From Diplonema papillatum (lineage: Eukaryota; Euglenozoa; Diplonemea; Diplonemida; Diplonemidae), in the NCBI GenBank assembly GCA_030068145.1, contig JAPJBO010000083.1:365995-429994 (forward strand): a DNA stretch of 64,000 nt, read 5' to 3'. The notes beneath the pieces are model-generated. The model worked only from the letters and a program-made list of their open reading frames with translations, searched no databases and was not told where the DNA came from. Made by a program: the position numbers and the translations under genes. How positions within the stretch are numbered: the first letter of the stretch is position 1; each line of letters starts with the position of its first letter. Positions 1 to 9,956 of the stretch are shown piece after piece.

Positions 1-136
1 CCGCCCCCTATGACCCTGCACGAGCTCACGGCGGCCGCGGCCCGCTGTGCTGGCCGGTGTCCTGGTCGACTACGACCAGGTATCCTAGCAGCCCCGCTAC
101 ATTCACACGTTGCAGCCCAATCAATATGTTGCAAAA

Positions 137-345
137 ATACTCGAGGGGCTGCCTGGTGCTCCTTTCGACGGAGGGAAGAAACAACACGACTACAAAGTGG
201 GGTCTTTTTTCGTTGCACGCTTACGCCCAAACCCAGATTTACCTGTGGTTTATGTGGGCTGCAAGCACGTTTCGCACCTGGCAGCCTCCTCAAGTATTTC
301 CTGCGAATCAGGTGCTGCTACAAAGAAAGTATCACCTCAAAAGGC
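137..345 (+). repeat. SINE-like repeat B, copy 1
   Basis: About 200 bp starting with CTCGAGGGGCTGCC, with a central block on the pattern ACAACACGACTACAAAGTGG and ending in CCTCCTCAAGTATTTCCTGC and GCAGGTGCT-like sequence. Longer copies are at 3649-3835 and 48926-49130; copies with only the 3' end are at 26757-26850 and 38795-38850. Same-end 5' truncation is what retroposed SINEs show. I saw no clear tRNA A and B boxes, so the source RNA is unknown. Confidence 0.6.
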
Positions 346-862
346 GTGAATAGCCGGTGAAAGTGGAACAAACAGACAACGCTACTGCTCGCCGTCGAAT
401 ACCCCACGCACGGGGATACGACGACTCCCTTCCGTTACTGGAAGGCGAGGGAGGGCACTGCACGTGCGTGTGCTGCACTGGGAGCTTCCGTCAGCCAGGG
501 GGAGGCCCATGCCAGCTCGTTGCGGCAAGGGAGAGGGGCGGCGGGTGGCAGATGGGGGAGGGGGGGGGGGGGGGGGGGGGGGGGAAGAAAGCAATTTCCT
601 TATTTTGGTTGGATGCTTGTGAAAGCCGCAGCCGCAGACCGCGGGCCCCACTGTCTTCCCTGTTTGCGCAAAGACATGAGAGCGGTGTTGTCCACAGCAG
701 GGAGAGGAGCAAGGGCGCAAGCTAACTGCGCTACCTTTGCATGGCACATCCCAGCTAGCCGTCTCGACGGGCTCGCGTTCAGTGCAATCCGCCAAGCCCC
801 AAGGTTCCCCACGCAGTGCGGGAAATCGGGAGCCACTTCAACCGGTGGGCCTACTGATCTAT
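346..862. other. Intergenic, with a poly-G run
   Basis: No gene is recognised. The span holds an uninterrupted run of nearly 30 G at about 554-582. Open frames through it are low-complexity Gly or Pro runs and are not credible proteins. Confidence 0.5.
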
Positions 863-1057
863 GAATTCGGCGGTGCTCTGGTCGAATTCCTCGCTGGGGT
901 GTCTTCTCTTAGCGTTTATTGTGGTTTAGAGGTTCGGTGGTTTAGGGTCTCCGGTTGACCATTGAGGCTGTGAGGCGGGTAGTACGAGGGATGTAGGCAT
1001 GATTACACACTTTAACTACGGCTAGCCAAGTTTCTAAGTGTTGCGACCGACACCAAT
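863..1057 (+). repeat. Repeat A, copy 1 (downstream flank of carbonic anhydrase gene)
   Basis: Runs from GAATTCGGCGGTGCTCTGG to GCGACCGACACCAA. It is roughly 90 percent identical to 2401-2600 in the same orientation, so the carbonic anhydrase gene and its broken copy lie between direct repeats. A third, more diverged copy is at 5840-6030. A partial copy of the first 60 bases is at 2001-2060. Confidence 0.7.
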
Positions 1058-1162
1058 CGTACGGGGTGTGTGTTGGTCTTTTGTGAGCTTGTGAGCTTTG
1101 ACGGCGCGAAGCCTCTGGTAGCCGCTGAACCGCCGGAGAAGGGGGGGGGGCGGGGGGCGCGC

Positions 1163-1945
1163 TTAGATGAGGTCGTAAACGTGGCGGAGCTGCGAGACCT
1201 CTTGTTTGAAGTTGATGTCGAGCTTTTGGAGGACGCCGTCGGCGGGGTCGAACACCATCGCGTGGACTCGCGGCGTCGCGAACGGGTACTTCGACTTGTC
1301 CGACGTGCGGGCCCGGTGCTTCTGCACGCACGAGCTCTTGAACACGTTCAAGCACTGCTCTTTGACGTTCAGCTCCACGAGGCGCCGCAGCTGCTTTTCC
1401 TCGTCTTCGATCGCGCCGAGCTCGTCGTCGTGCAGCCTGCGGACGTCTCGCACGTGCCGGATCCAGTTCTCCAACAATCCGATGTCTTGTGTCTTCGCTG
1501 AGTTCCTCACGGCCCCGCAGTCGTAGTGCCCGCAGACGATGATGTGCGGGACCTCCAGGAAGTCGACCGCGTATTCCAGAACCGAAAGGAAGTTCAGATC
1601 GTTCGGGCACAGGTTCCCGACGTTTCTGTGGACGAACAACTCGGCCTGCCGGAGGCCCATCAGCTGCCCTGGGTCTACGCGCGCGTCACTGCAACCGATG
1701 TACAAGTACTTCGGCTGTTGCGGCTGCCCGAGGACCTTGAAGAAGTCCGGGTCCGTCTCATTCTTCCGGGTTACCCACTCGCGGTTGTTCTTGATGACCG
1801 CGTCCAGGTCCCGGTCGTCGCCTTCGGTCGCCGAGCACCGGCAGCGTGCCTGCACGCCCGGCAGCCGGGCCGGCGGGGCTTGCACCGCCTGCGACGACGA
1901 CGGGTGCTGCAGGCTGTGCAGAACGACGCGAGTGCCGCGGAACAT
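1163..1945 (-). CDS. Beta-class carbonic anhydrase
   Basis: Interconverts carbon dioxide and bicarbonate with a zinc ion. The single-exon 260-residue protein has the expected family length. Visible beta-class signatures are IGCSDAR (zinc ligand Cys85, the Asp87/Arg89 dyad) and CGHYDCGAV (ligands His140 and Cys143), with HRNVGN between them. The first 40 residues (MFRGTRVVLHSLQHP start, Arg-rich, almost no acidic residues) look like an organelle presequence, so a mitochondrial location is likely but unproven. The Met was chosen because it opens this presequence and lies just inside the region duplicated at 2164-2400. Similar proteins occur in bacteria, plants and protists; which isoform this is cannot be said. 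Confidence 0.93.
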   Translation of the reverse strand: MFRGTRVVLHSLQHPSSSQAVQAPPARLPGVQARCRCSATEGDDRDLDAVIKNNREWVTRKNETDPDFFKVLGQPQQPKYLYIGCSDARVDPGQLMGLRQAELFVHRNVGNLCPNDLNFLSVLEYAVDFLEVPHIIVCGHYDCGAVRNSAKTQDIGLLENWIRHVRDVRRLHDDELGAIEDEEKQLRRLVELNVKEQCLNVFKSSCVQKHRARTSDKSKYPFATPRVHAMVFDPADGVLQKLDINFKQEVSQLRHVYDLI

Positions 1946-2163
1946 CTTTTCCCTTTACTTTTTGGTGTCTCGGGGCTTCTCTTCGTCCCTGGTTGACGTG
2001 AATTCGGCGGTGGAACGGACACCCTGGTCAAATTCCTCGCTGAGGTGTCTTTTTTTTTGAGGGCAAGTTCACTTAGAGATTCGTATCGTCTATTAATGTG
2101 TGTACCGTATGCAGGCAGTGGCAGTACATGTGCTTGTGCGTGTGTCTTTGTTGCCACCGATGC

Positions 2164-2400
2164 AATCGATGTACAAAAGCACTTCGGCTGCTGCGGCTGC
2201 CCGAGGACCTTGAAGAAGTCCTCCGTCTCATTCTTCCGAGCTACCCACTCACGGTTGTTCTTGATGCCGGGCCGGCGGGGCTTGCACCGCCTGCGACGGC
2301 GACGGGTGCTGCAGGCTGTGCAGAACGACGCGAGTGCCGCGGAACATCTTTTCTCTTTACTCTTTGGTGTCTCGGGGCTTCTCTTTGTCCCTGGTTGACA
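2164..2400 (-). pseudogene. Truncated duplicate of the carbonic anhydrase 5' end
   Basis: Corresponds to 1692-2000 (codons 1 to about 85 plus leader) at high identity. About 75 bp is missing between the TTCTTGATG and GCCGGGCCGGCGGGGC motifs. The copy lacks all zinc ligands except the start of the first motif, so it cannot be an enzyme. It retains the sequence just upstream of the ATG, so it may carry a duplicate of the promoter or leader. Confidence 0.85.
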
Positions 2401-2634
2401 TGAATTCGGCGGTGCTCTGGTCGAATTCCTCGCTGGGGTGTCTTCTCTTAGCGTTTATTGTGATTTAGAGGTTCGGTGTTTTAGGGTCTCCGGACCATTG
2501 AGGCTGTGAGGCGGGTAGTATGAGGGTAGTAGGTATGCATATACACTCTAACTACGGCTAGCCATGTTTGTATGTGTTGCGACCGACACCAAGAAGTAAT
2601 TCGCTTTGAATTTAGTCTTGGGCCCCCCACGCGC
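2401..2634 (+). repeat. Repeat A, copy 2
   Basis: Near-duplicate of 863-1057, extended by about 40 bases that end in TAGTCTTGGGCCCCCCACG. The same terminal motif ends copy 3 near 6029. The shared fixed end suggests a defined mobile or transcribed unit, but no ORF or terminal inverted repeat was found. Confidence 0.6.
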
Positions 2635-2639
2635 GGTTT

Positions 2640-3648
2640 TAGAGTGAAAGTTCGCAGGGGTTTGATGCTGGAAGGTCCCCGTTCGTGATCATCTCAGGTC
2701 CTCCTTGCCTTACCGTGGGCACTTCACGTGTACCTTCCTCTGTGCATCGATCGGGCGGTCCTTGCTTACAGCCAGCAGGCTACCGAGGACCGTGTGCTTG
2801 TGCACTCTTCCACGAAGCTCTACCGGTGAGGAGGTTCAAAAACTTGCCAGGCTGGCTTGTCGCCGTCGAACGTGTTTCGGTGACGAGCTGTATATGTACG
2901 CAAATGAAAAGAGGAGGGGCAAACCCAGAAAACTCACACTCAAAGTCTCTCAGAGAAAAATACGCCCGTGGAGGGGTGGGTGCAAAGGCAAAAAAGAAAA
3001 GGCGAAGAAGCGCCAGAAGAAAAACAATAAAATCCTCACTCCTATGCTTGTGTCTGTGACTCTCGTCCACCGCTCCTGCCCTGCTTGCCGCGCGCCGTAT
3101 GGTTGGAGCGAAAGGTGAAGCCAGAAGGCTGCTAATCTTGCTGCTGACCACATGAAGTGGTGCAAGCAAGCTACTTTGTTTCTCTGGACGGATTGGAGCG
3201 GCAACCCTGTCGTTCGGATTATTATTAGTCTTCAAAGGAACAAGTTTCTTTTCCTACAAAAAGAAAAGCATACACCCCACATGCGAACACCTGCGCGCAA
3301 TGTCGCAGAGAGATTGAACCGAGCGCGAACCGAAATAAGAGCTGCAGTAGAATCGGAAAAAGACCGAAAGTGCAGGCGACTTTCGAAGAGAAAAAAAACA
3401 GCAAAAAAAAGGAAAAGAAAAAAAAAAGCAGAAATAAAAAAGACGAAGAAGAAAAAAGAGGGCCCCGGAGGAGTTTTGAGCGCAAACTGCCTCGACCCCC
3501 CGCAGTGCAGGGGAGTGCAGGCGGGCTGCGCCTGGCAACTCTGAGTCGGTCGCGACTGCGGCACGAACACCCTACCAGGCGAGCCCTACCAGCTCGTTCA
3601 GCTACCGGACGCGGCTGCTGTGGATGGCAGGGTTGCAAAGGAAGCCTG
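2640..3648. other. Intergenic, with a long polypurine tract
   Basis: No gene recognised. Positions about 3355-3470 are almost pure A/G on the plus strand. The polybasic or poly-Phe open frames there are composition artefacts. Confidence 0.5.
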
Positions 3649-3835
3649 AAATACTCGAGGGCTGCCGTATGTTCTTCGAAGGAGGCTAGGGGGGAGAAAC
3701 AATACAACTACAGAGTGGGTCTTTTTTGCTGAACGCGTACGCCCGCCACTGAACCCAGATGAGACTGTGTTTCGTGTGGGCGTTACCTCCTTTGATCTTT
3801 TGCAGCTGACAGCCTCCTCGAGTACTTTTCCGGAA
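3649..3835 (+). repeat. SINE-like repeat B, copy 2
   Basis: Diverged copy of 137-345. Its 3' end is interrupted where MITE-like element C begins at about 3840, so C is probably the younger insertion. Confidence 0.6.
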
Positions 3836-3839
3836 GCCC

Positions 3840-4045
3840 GGGAATAGTTGAGCTGCAGCTCTTGACAAAGATAGATGGAAAAAAGAAGGTGTTTTTATTC
3901 TTCGCTTTTTCTCGCGAACGGGGGGGATCGGTCCTGCTTTTGGCTTTGTAGGTTCTTCCCGACTCCCCAATTCGTGGTTAGCACAAACTCAAGAGGTTTA
4001 GTCAACTATTCCCTGCAGTATCGGCATACTTTCAAAAAAAACAAA
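3840..4045 (+). mobile_element. MITE-like element C, copy 1
   Basis: Bounded by inverted ends GGGAATAGTTGA (about 3840) and TCAACTATTCCC (about 4003-4015), with a shared tail CTGCAGTA..CATACTTTC. Two further copies are at 14030-14215 (reverse) and 54216-54370. There is no coding capacity. The size and inverted ends fit a non-autonomous DNA element. A structured non-coding RNA gene family would give a similar picture. Confidence 0.55.
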
Positions 4046-4244
4046 GATGAATCTCCGAACTATGAAAGAACCGCGGGGCCGGGGCTCCCGGTCGCGAAGG
4101 CAGAAATGCGCGGGCACACGACTGCGAGAGAGTCCCGCGAAACGCCTTGCCCCTTTCAGTTGAAAAGCGCCTTGTACTCGTCCGGGAGCTTGGTCGACGG
4201 GGCGTATTTGTACGGGAACGGGTCGGCCTGTGTGTTTGTGTAAT

Positions 4245-4925
4245 AATTGGAGTCTGCAGACGGCTCATTAAATCGGTGGCAATCTACGCGGGGAAGGTGC
4301 CTTTTGGGCCCAGTTGGATAACAATGGTAACTCCATTAATACTAATACATGTCCGAAGAATCCAACTCGATTCAACCCCGTGGCCTTAAAACCGCGGGGT
4401 CGAGGTGGATACAATTGACCGAGATAAGAACCAACGCTAGCAATAGCAGCGGTGTGTGGATGAAATAGGTCAATCGAGTGATAGCACACGACTTCAAGTC
4501 GGTGCAAGCCCGCAAGAGCTTCTGCCCTATCAGCTTTTGACGGTAGTGTAGTGGACTACCGTGGCTGTAACGGGTAACGGGGAATTAGGGTTCGATTCCG
4601 GAGAGGGAGCCTGAGAAACGGCTACCACATCTAAGGATGGCAGCAGGTACGCAAATTGCCCAATAGCAACACTGCTGAGGCAGCGAAGAGAAATAGCCTC
4701 GACACGTACTAAGTACGTTAGAAGCAATGGATGATATCTAAACCTGTCAATGAACACAATTGGTGGACAAGTCTGGTGCCAGCACCCGCGGTAATTCCAG
4801 CACCAATAGCGTATATTAATGCTGCTGCTGTTAAAAAGCTCGTAGTTGGATCCAGAGCTCAGGTTGCAAGGTGGCCCAGTTTGCTGGGCATCAGCGAACT
4901 GCTGGTATTCAGAAGAGGTGGCGTT
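4245..4925 (+). rRNA. SSU (18S) rRNA 5' fragment, probably a pseudogene
   Basis: Recognisable in order: GACGGCTCATTAAATC near the SSU 5' end, TGAGAAACGGCTACCACATC, the GGACAAGTCTGGTGCCAGCA core followed by CCCGCGGTAATTCCAGC, GCGTATATTAATGCTG, AAGCTCGTAGTTGGA, then a shortened V4 and GGTATTC..AGAGGTGG. The fragment then stops, so only about the 5' half to V4/h23 is present. Conserved sites are altered (CCAGCACCAATAGCG instead of CCAGCTCCAATAGCG), which suggests a decayed copy. The core ACCCGCGG and the AGGCAGCGAAGAGAAATAG block fit Euglenozoa. Both edges carry the same TGTGTTTGTGTAATAATTGG sequence. Confidence 0.85.
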
Positions 4926-5015
4926 TCATGTGTTTGTGTAATGGCGTTTCATGTGTCTGTGTAATAATTGGGAGGTGGCGTTTCATGTGTTTGTGTAATA
5001 ATTGGGAGGTGGCGT
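4915..5015 (+). repeat. Three tandem copies of a 34-bp unit at the SSU fragment edge
   Basis: The unit contains GGCGTTTCATGTGTTTGTG and TAATAATTGGGAGGT; the middle copy is partly deleted. Its core also sits at the left edge of the SSU fragment (about 4230-4248). Confidence 0.75.
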
Positions 5016-5839
5016 TGCGGTGGCTGCTATCGCATGTTTCGCTCGCACACTGCAAGTAAAAAAGAAGGAAATACCGTCTTGTTGTGGTTCACCTCGACGT
5101 CTTTGCACCACGCAATGCGTTCCTTGGCTCCTGCGTTCAGACCAGCCGCGGCGAAGAGAACGGTCGCGACGTTCTAGCGTTATTTGAGGATTAGAAGGTG
5201 GGTATTTTTCGGTATTTTAAAAGTCTCCGGTTGACCGTAGAGGCTTGGGTATGGAAGTGAGAGGGCGCCGTTCGTTTCGGGTGATGTGTCACTCCGTTGT
5301 GAAACCTTGTGAAGTCCCCTACGCGTTTTAGGGGGTGTTTGGGATTGGGTAGGTTGCCTACAGACCACGCGTTTCCGTAACCCCTGTTAGGCTCACGCTG
5401 ATCGGCACTGTATGGCAACGTGTGCTCGGTTGCGTGGCTCTCATGGCCGAGCACAGGTTTCACCTTGGATCGGAATATGTGCCTTACTCTTGGAAAGGCG
5501 TAAAACTCGGGTAGCATTTTCTGAGCAAATGTCACGTGCGCCTGTTTTCCAGACTGGCGCAGCTGTTCTGTTCGGAAGTAAGTGTGTGTGAGTAGCAGTG
5601 TAAATGAACGGCATTAGTGAATGACAATGTATGAGTGGCAAGAAGGGATCGATTCTCTTGACGCATCAAGCTATCCCCCCTGCCCAATGGGTAACAGGGT
5701 CGAAAAGAACAACGAAGAAAGGCATACTCTCATCTGGTGAAAGGGGGGCATTGTCCGGATGATTCGGTTTTTTTTTTTTTTCTTTCCGTGTGCTTCAACA
5801 CCTGAGGCGGGGTGTTTAGAGTTAAAGTTCGCTTGAAAT
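5016..5839. other. Intergenic, nothing recognised
   Basis: No gene or long repeat was identified. A short stretch near 5223 (GTCTCCGGTTGACC) resembles the interior of repeat A. Confidence 0.4.
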
Positions 5840-6030
5840 TCCGGGGTTTTAGGGTCTCCGTGTGACCGTTCATGAATTAGAGCAAGAAAGGGCTATGTGG
5901 TTACGGGTTGTATATTTAGACTAAATTAGTGCACGCTTTCGTTATGGGCTATGGCTAGCCATGTCCGGGACTGTTTGTGACCGACACCACGTAACATTCC
6001 TTCGTGGAGTGTAGTCTTGGGCCCCCCACG
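5840..6030 (+). repeat. Repeat A, copy 3
   Basis: Shares GGTTTTAGGGTCTCCG, CTATGGCTAGCCATGT, GACCGACACCA and the terminal TAGTCTTGGGCCCCCCACG with copies 1 and 2. The intervening parts are diverged. Confidence 0.55.
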
Positions 6031-6036
6031 TTCTAC

Positions 6037-6216
6037 AAGTTGAGCATTGAGTTCTTTAAGGTGCAAGTGCCATCAAGGCAGGCGAGCACTGTTCACGGGC
6101 TAGTGTTACTTTATGACGTCGTCCGTCGGGGGAGTCAACGATGATGAGGATGTGGTCAAACTAGTCAATTCCAAGTCAAGTTCAATTCCCGCTCGCTTTC
6201 GCGGTGCGGACTTTCC
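6037..6216 (+). repeat. Repeat D, copy 1
   Basis: TTGAGCATTGAGTTCTTTAA to CTCGCTTTCGCGGTGCGGAC. Repeated at 9094-9275 in the same orientation with only scattered changes. A fragment of its first bases (AGCATTGAGTTCTTTTAAG) recurs at about 48138. Confidence 0.75.
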
Positions 6217-6978
6217 GGGCCGGTTTGGCTGTTTCCGGGTCGACGATGGGGAAGAAGTCAGGCATTCCATTTCGTGATCGAGCGTAGAGTTGTTCACGGC
6301 CTGCCGCGATCGCTTCGATCTTCGTGGCTTCCCTGTCGGGGATGCGAGCTTCGAGGACTCCTGCAGGGGTCGCTTCCGCCTCCTTCTGGGAGGCGCGTCT
6401 TTGGGCTCGCCGGTTGGCGTGCGCGGAAGGGTTGTTTGTATGGGGATGATGTTCCCCGTTGATGACGTCTTGGGCGACGGTGATGATGACGGTGATGAAG
6501 GCGGGGAGGTTGGTGAGCTGGTGAGGTACCGCGCCGTTCGCGTGCGTTGCCGCGTCGCTGCTTTCTTGGCCGGGCGCTTCGGCCCGGTCGGTCGCGGGGA
6601 TACGCTTCCGCCCCTTCCTGGGCGACTCGGACAGTTGCTCAGCCGCAGGCGAGCGCGGCGTGGTGGTGCCGACAGCACGCCTGCACGGTGGGCCCCAAGT
6701 TGAGCAGGGGTTGCCTTGTAGCCCGTACCGGTCTGTTGTCCGCGTTTATATGTATTTTCTCGCAGCGTGGTGCTTGGGTTTCGCGACACCTGCGGTGCTT
6801 CACGTGGTGCGGGTTGTTTCCGCCCTAATATAAGGTTTTTTTTTTGTGTTTCCGGCAATCCCGTGGGGACGTACAGATTGGTGTCGGTCGGACTGTTCTG
6901 CTTGGCACATACTATGGCGATCGGTAGGCTTCGAGGCGATCGGTAGGCATCGAGAGGTCGGACAGATGCGTCACGCAT
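6106..6978 (-). CDS. Hypothetical Ser/Pro/Arg-rich ORF, doubtful
   Basis: A 290-residue open frame rich in Ser, Pro, Arg and Lys with basic clusters (RRRRKRP, RRSKRSR). No domain recognised. Its C-terminal third is encoded by repeat D, so it could be part of a mobile-element protein (basic gag-like), or chance. The composition is unlike that of the confident genes. Confidence 0.2.
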   Translation of the reverse strand: MRDASVRPLDAYRSPRSLPIAIVCAKQNSPTDTNLYVPTGLPETQKKNLILGRKQPAPREAPQVSRNPSTTLRENTYKRGQQTGTGYKATPAQLGAHRAGVLSAPPRRARLRLSNCPSRPGRGGSVSPRPTGPKRPAKKAATRQRTRTARYLTSSPTSPPSSPSSSPSPKTSSTGNIIPIQTTLPRTPTGEPKDAPPRRRRKRPLQESSKLASPTGKPRRSKRSRQAVNNSTLDHEMECLTSSPSSTRKQPNRPGKSAPRKRAGIELDLELTSLTTSSSSLTPPTDDVIK

Positions 6979-6984
6979 CGTACC

Positions 6985-8671
6985 TCCGACCTATCATGCT
7001 TTAGCCAGTTGGCCACTTGGCTCACTCCGTTGCCTCCTGGTAACGCGCTCGTGCGCATATAAACTGCATCACTACTGTGTCGCGAGCTGAGAACGTTTGC
7101 AGTACCCCGCTGGGAGAATTTGTTGTACAGAGCACGTGCGAAGAACACAGGTAGTGGGTTGTTTCTAGACAGTTTCTCCTAGCTAACCGTTGGACCCTCC
7201 CTCCCTGTCCCCCAAAAGAACTTCACCGGGTTGTTTCTCCACCTTGGTGAGGCCTTTTCTTCCATCTCGTAAGTTTCCAAGTATTAGGTTGATTCATGAA
7301 TGACTATTGAACGAGTTTTCCTTTCCTGTATGCGTGCTACGTAAACAACGTCTCAGCAGAAAATTCCCATAATTTGTCTGTAAGCCGCGTTGTCTGAAAT
7401 TTCGCGTGAGGTTGGCAGCCGGTTCGTAGCATCGCAGGTGCCGATCATCTTGGGCCGGTGGTTGCACCCTTCTACGACACACGTGGTACGGTTTTGAACG
7501 GCATGATGAATCTGCACGAGTGCTTGGACCATCTGAGGCGGACACACAGTACCCATGTGTATACAGCAGGCAATCCGCGTATAACAAGCTAACAGTCGGT
7601 GAAGAAGCAGCGCATTAGAACAGTAAGGTTCCATCGACTTGGTTGGGATTCTCGAGAAAGACAAGAAATGGGTGCTTCATACAAAACGCGCGACCCTTTG
7701 TCTCGAACGATGGCAACAAAAAACAAGAAGTAGAGGGGCGGCGACAATGGAAAAAGAACAAATGGTGCGTCAGATCTCCCTCCCCCTCCGAATCGGGAAA
7801 CAAACGCCCTTTACTACAGCATTGCGTGCACAGCTAAAGAAACACTTCTGCTGCGAACCCCGCGTTTGATATAGCAGTTGCAAGACGCCGTAGACACTTG
7901 GATTGTGTTTCCGACGATCCCGAATGGACGTACAGATTGGTGTCTTTCGACCTTTTGTATGCTTGTGGAGTTCAGCTTAGTGCGTGCTTGTGGTGATCGG
8001 TGGGATCCCCAGAAGAAATGTTTTTGTTTTTTTGCAACTCCCCCTTAGAGAAACAGAAACCTGACGCACCAACGACGGAAAAACAGAGGAAAAGGGAGAA
8101 GCCGGGATGAGCCACCCTTACATGTCAGCATTTCTTCCTTCCAGCCTCGTCTTTTCCTCGCCTCATAAGTGTGCATGCATGACAACAAGGCACGGGCGCA
8201 CACGTACAAATCGTCGACATGAGAAAGCCGGGTAACGTGCGGCGGAGGGAGAGGAAGGGGGATCAGTACAACACAAAGGAGCTGCTCAGTCTTTTTTCTC
8301 GTTTTATTTTGTCGTGGAGGTGCATGAAACAGGAGGCCCGGCACATCGCTTCATTTAAACCTGCACACGATAGGGTGCCCTGGCAAAGCACTGCAGATGC
8401 GCACATCCGAACCGACCAGGCGAGTGCGGGTGGGTTGATGCGGGTGATTCTCACCCTCCCTCCCATGATCTCACTTGGTTTCGAATAGGGAGTGCGGCCG
8501 AAGACCGCGAGCGAGTCCGAAGAAGCCCGCCAACTCCTACCGCCACCGGTGCTACTTTGACGCAGTCCTTTGAGCTCCAGAAGCCCCCATTAAGTCTCTT
8601 CTTGTCCGGCAGGAGTTGGGGGGCTTCCGATATTCGGCGGGAGCGAGACATGCTGAGTGCGAATACTGAGC
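6985..8671. other. Intergenic with a short dispersed repeat
   Basis: Two copies of a block reading GGACGTACAGATTGGTGTC with related flanks lie at about 6849-6895 and 7903-7948. Nothing else was recognised. Confidence 0.45.
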
Positions 8672-8828
8672 CGGTCCGTCCCTATCTCTTGAAACTGCAT
8701 CGAAGTGCCTGCCGCTGTTTATCACAGTCCACCACGGTCTATCAGGTCCATCCCTAGTCCCTAGAGCTGCATCGAATTGCCCGGTGCTGTATTCTTCGGT
8801 CTATCACGGTCTATCAAGAGGGGATGGA
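8672..8828 (-). repeat. Repeat E, copy 1 (no satellite unit)
   Basis: Reverse-orientation copy of the family best seen at 40888-41064. Hallmarks are GATAGACCGTGATAGACCG, AATACAGCACCGGGCAATTC and GCGGCAGGCACTTCGATGCA. The internal satellite unit is absent. Confidence 0.8.
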
Positions 8829-9093
8829 CTGGCCCAAATACGCACCCCAGACTCCCACTCCAGATTGCGGGAGTGGTTTTGCGGTCGTTTGTGCGTCGGC
8901 CTCACTCCCTCAATGCGGGAGTGGTCACTCCCACTCCGCATTGACTTAGTATATGGCGGCTGAAGTCCGGGGTGCACGTAACAGTAGATAGGGTCCACAT
9001 GCGGCAGGTGCTTTGTAGGTGCACATGCTCGCGTCATGGCATACATGCTACCTTCTGCCACATAATATGGCAGGCGCTTCGTTTTGTTTGTGC

Positions 9094-9275
9094 GCGTGAG
9101 CATTGAGTTCTGTAAAGTGCAAGTGCCATCAAGGCAGGCGAGCACTGTTCACGGGCTAGTGTTACTTTATGACGTCGTCCGTCGGGAGAGTCATCGATGA
9201 TGAGGATGAGGTCAAACTGGTCATTTCTGAGTCAAGTTCTATTCCCGCTCGCTTTCGCGGTGCGGACTCTCCGTT
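9094..9275 (+). repeat. Repeat D, copy 2
   Basis: Close copy of 6037-6216. The two differ by a handful of substitutions, for example GGGGGAGTCAACGATG versus GGAGAGTCATCGATG. Confidence 0.75.
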
Positions 9276-9648
9276 GCGCCGCGGCTGCTGGCTTTTCCCG
9301 TGGCACCTCTTTATAAGGAGTTGGGTTTTGTGATTTAACTACTGTGTGCAAAGAGTAGTTGGCACTCTTTTGTTAGGTCCCTCGTAGCTCGCCGGGAAAG
9401 GGCACTCCAGTGAGACTGGGTATACTTGGGGTTCAGGGGAGCAGAGTGCTGCGCCGCGAGGGGTCTCCAGAAGGAACCGGCGCGCTACTCGTCGTTGCCC
9501 CTGGTAACGGGATGGTTCACCGAGTAAACCTCGAATACTTGACCCGCGTTGCTTTCAGGGACAACACACGGATTGGTGACCTCCGACTCCGTTGTTGGTA
9601 TGATTCGCACTCGACGATGATCAACGGCTGGGGGTCGGCGGTATCAAG

Positions 9649-9733
9649 TCGAAGAACCTGACGATGTACCGCAGGGTCACGCGCTCGCCAGCTGCCCAGA
9701 GCCCTTGGATGAGGACCTCGTACCCTTCCAGAC
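9649..9733 (-). pseudogene. Duplicate of the 3' end of the CAP-like gene
   Basis: Eighty-five bases almost identical to 9968-10052, the last coding part of the neighbouring gene (AAGTCGAAGAACCTGACGAT onward), with CCCTTGG for CCCCTGG. It has no start codon or continuing frame of its own. Confidence 0.85.
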
Positions 9734-9921
9734 ACTCCGAACCCGCCAGTCCTTCTAGTTGCAGTGTGCACCGCCTCCCAAGTGAAGCGTGCGGTTCGGT
9801 TAGCGTTGAAGTATGGCTAAAGATAAAGTGGTGTCACCTGAGGGGGTAATCTCAGGGCCGCCCACGTGATAAGCCGTTAAGCACCGGCTGCCAGCTTATC
9901 CCGTGACAGCAAACCGCTGCG

Positions 9922-9953
9922 CTCCCAGGAGCCGGGAGCCCGGCTCCTGGGAG
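9922..9953 (-). terminator. Perfect GC-rich hairpin just after the stop codon
   Basis: A 15-bp perfect stem (CTCCCAGGAGCCGGG and its complement) with a 2-base loop, three bases beyond the stop codon of the CAP-like gene. It would fold in the 3' UTR. A role in RNA processing or stability is inference. Confidence 0.5.
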
Positions 9954-9956
9954 GCG

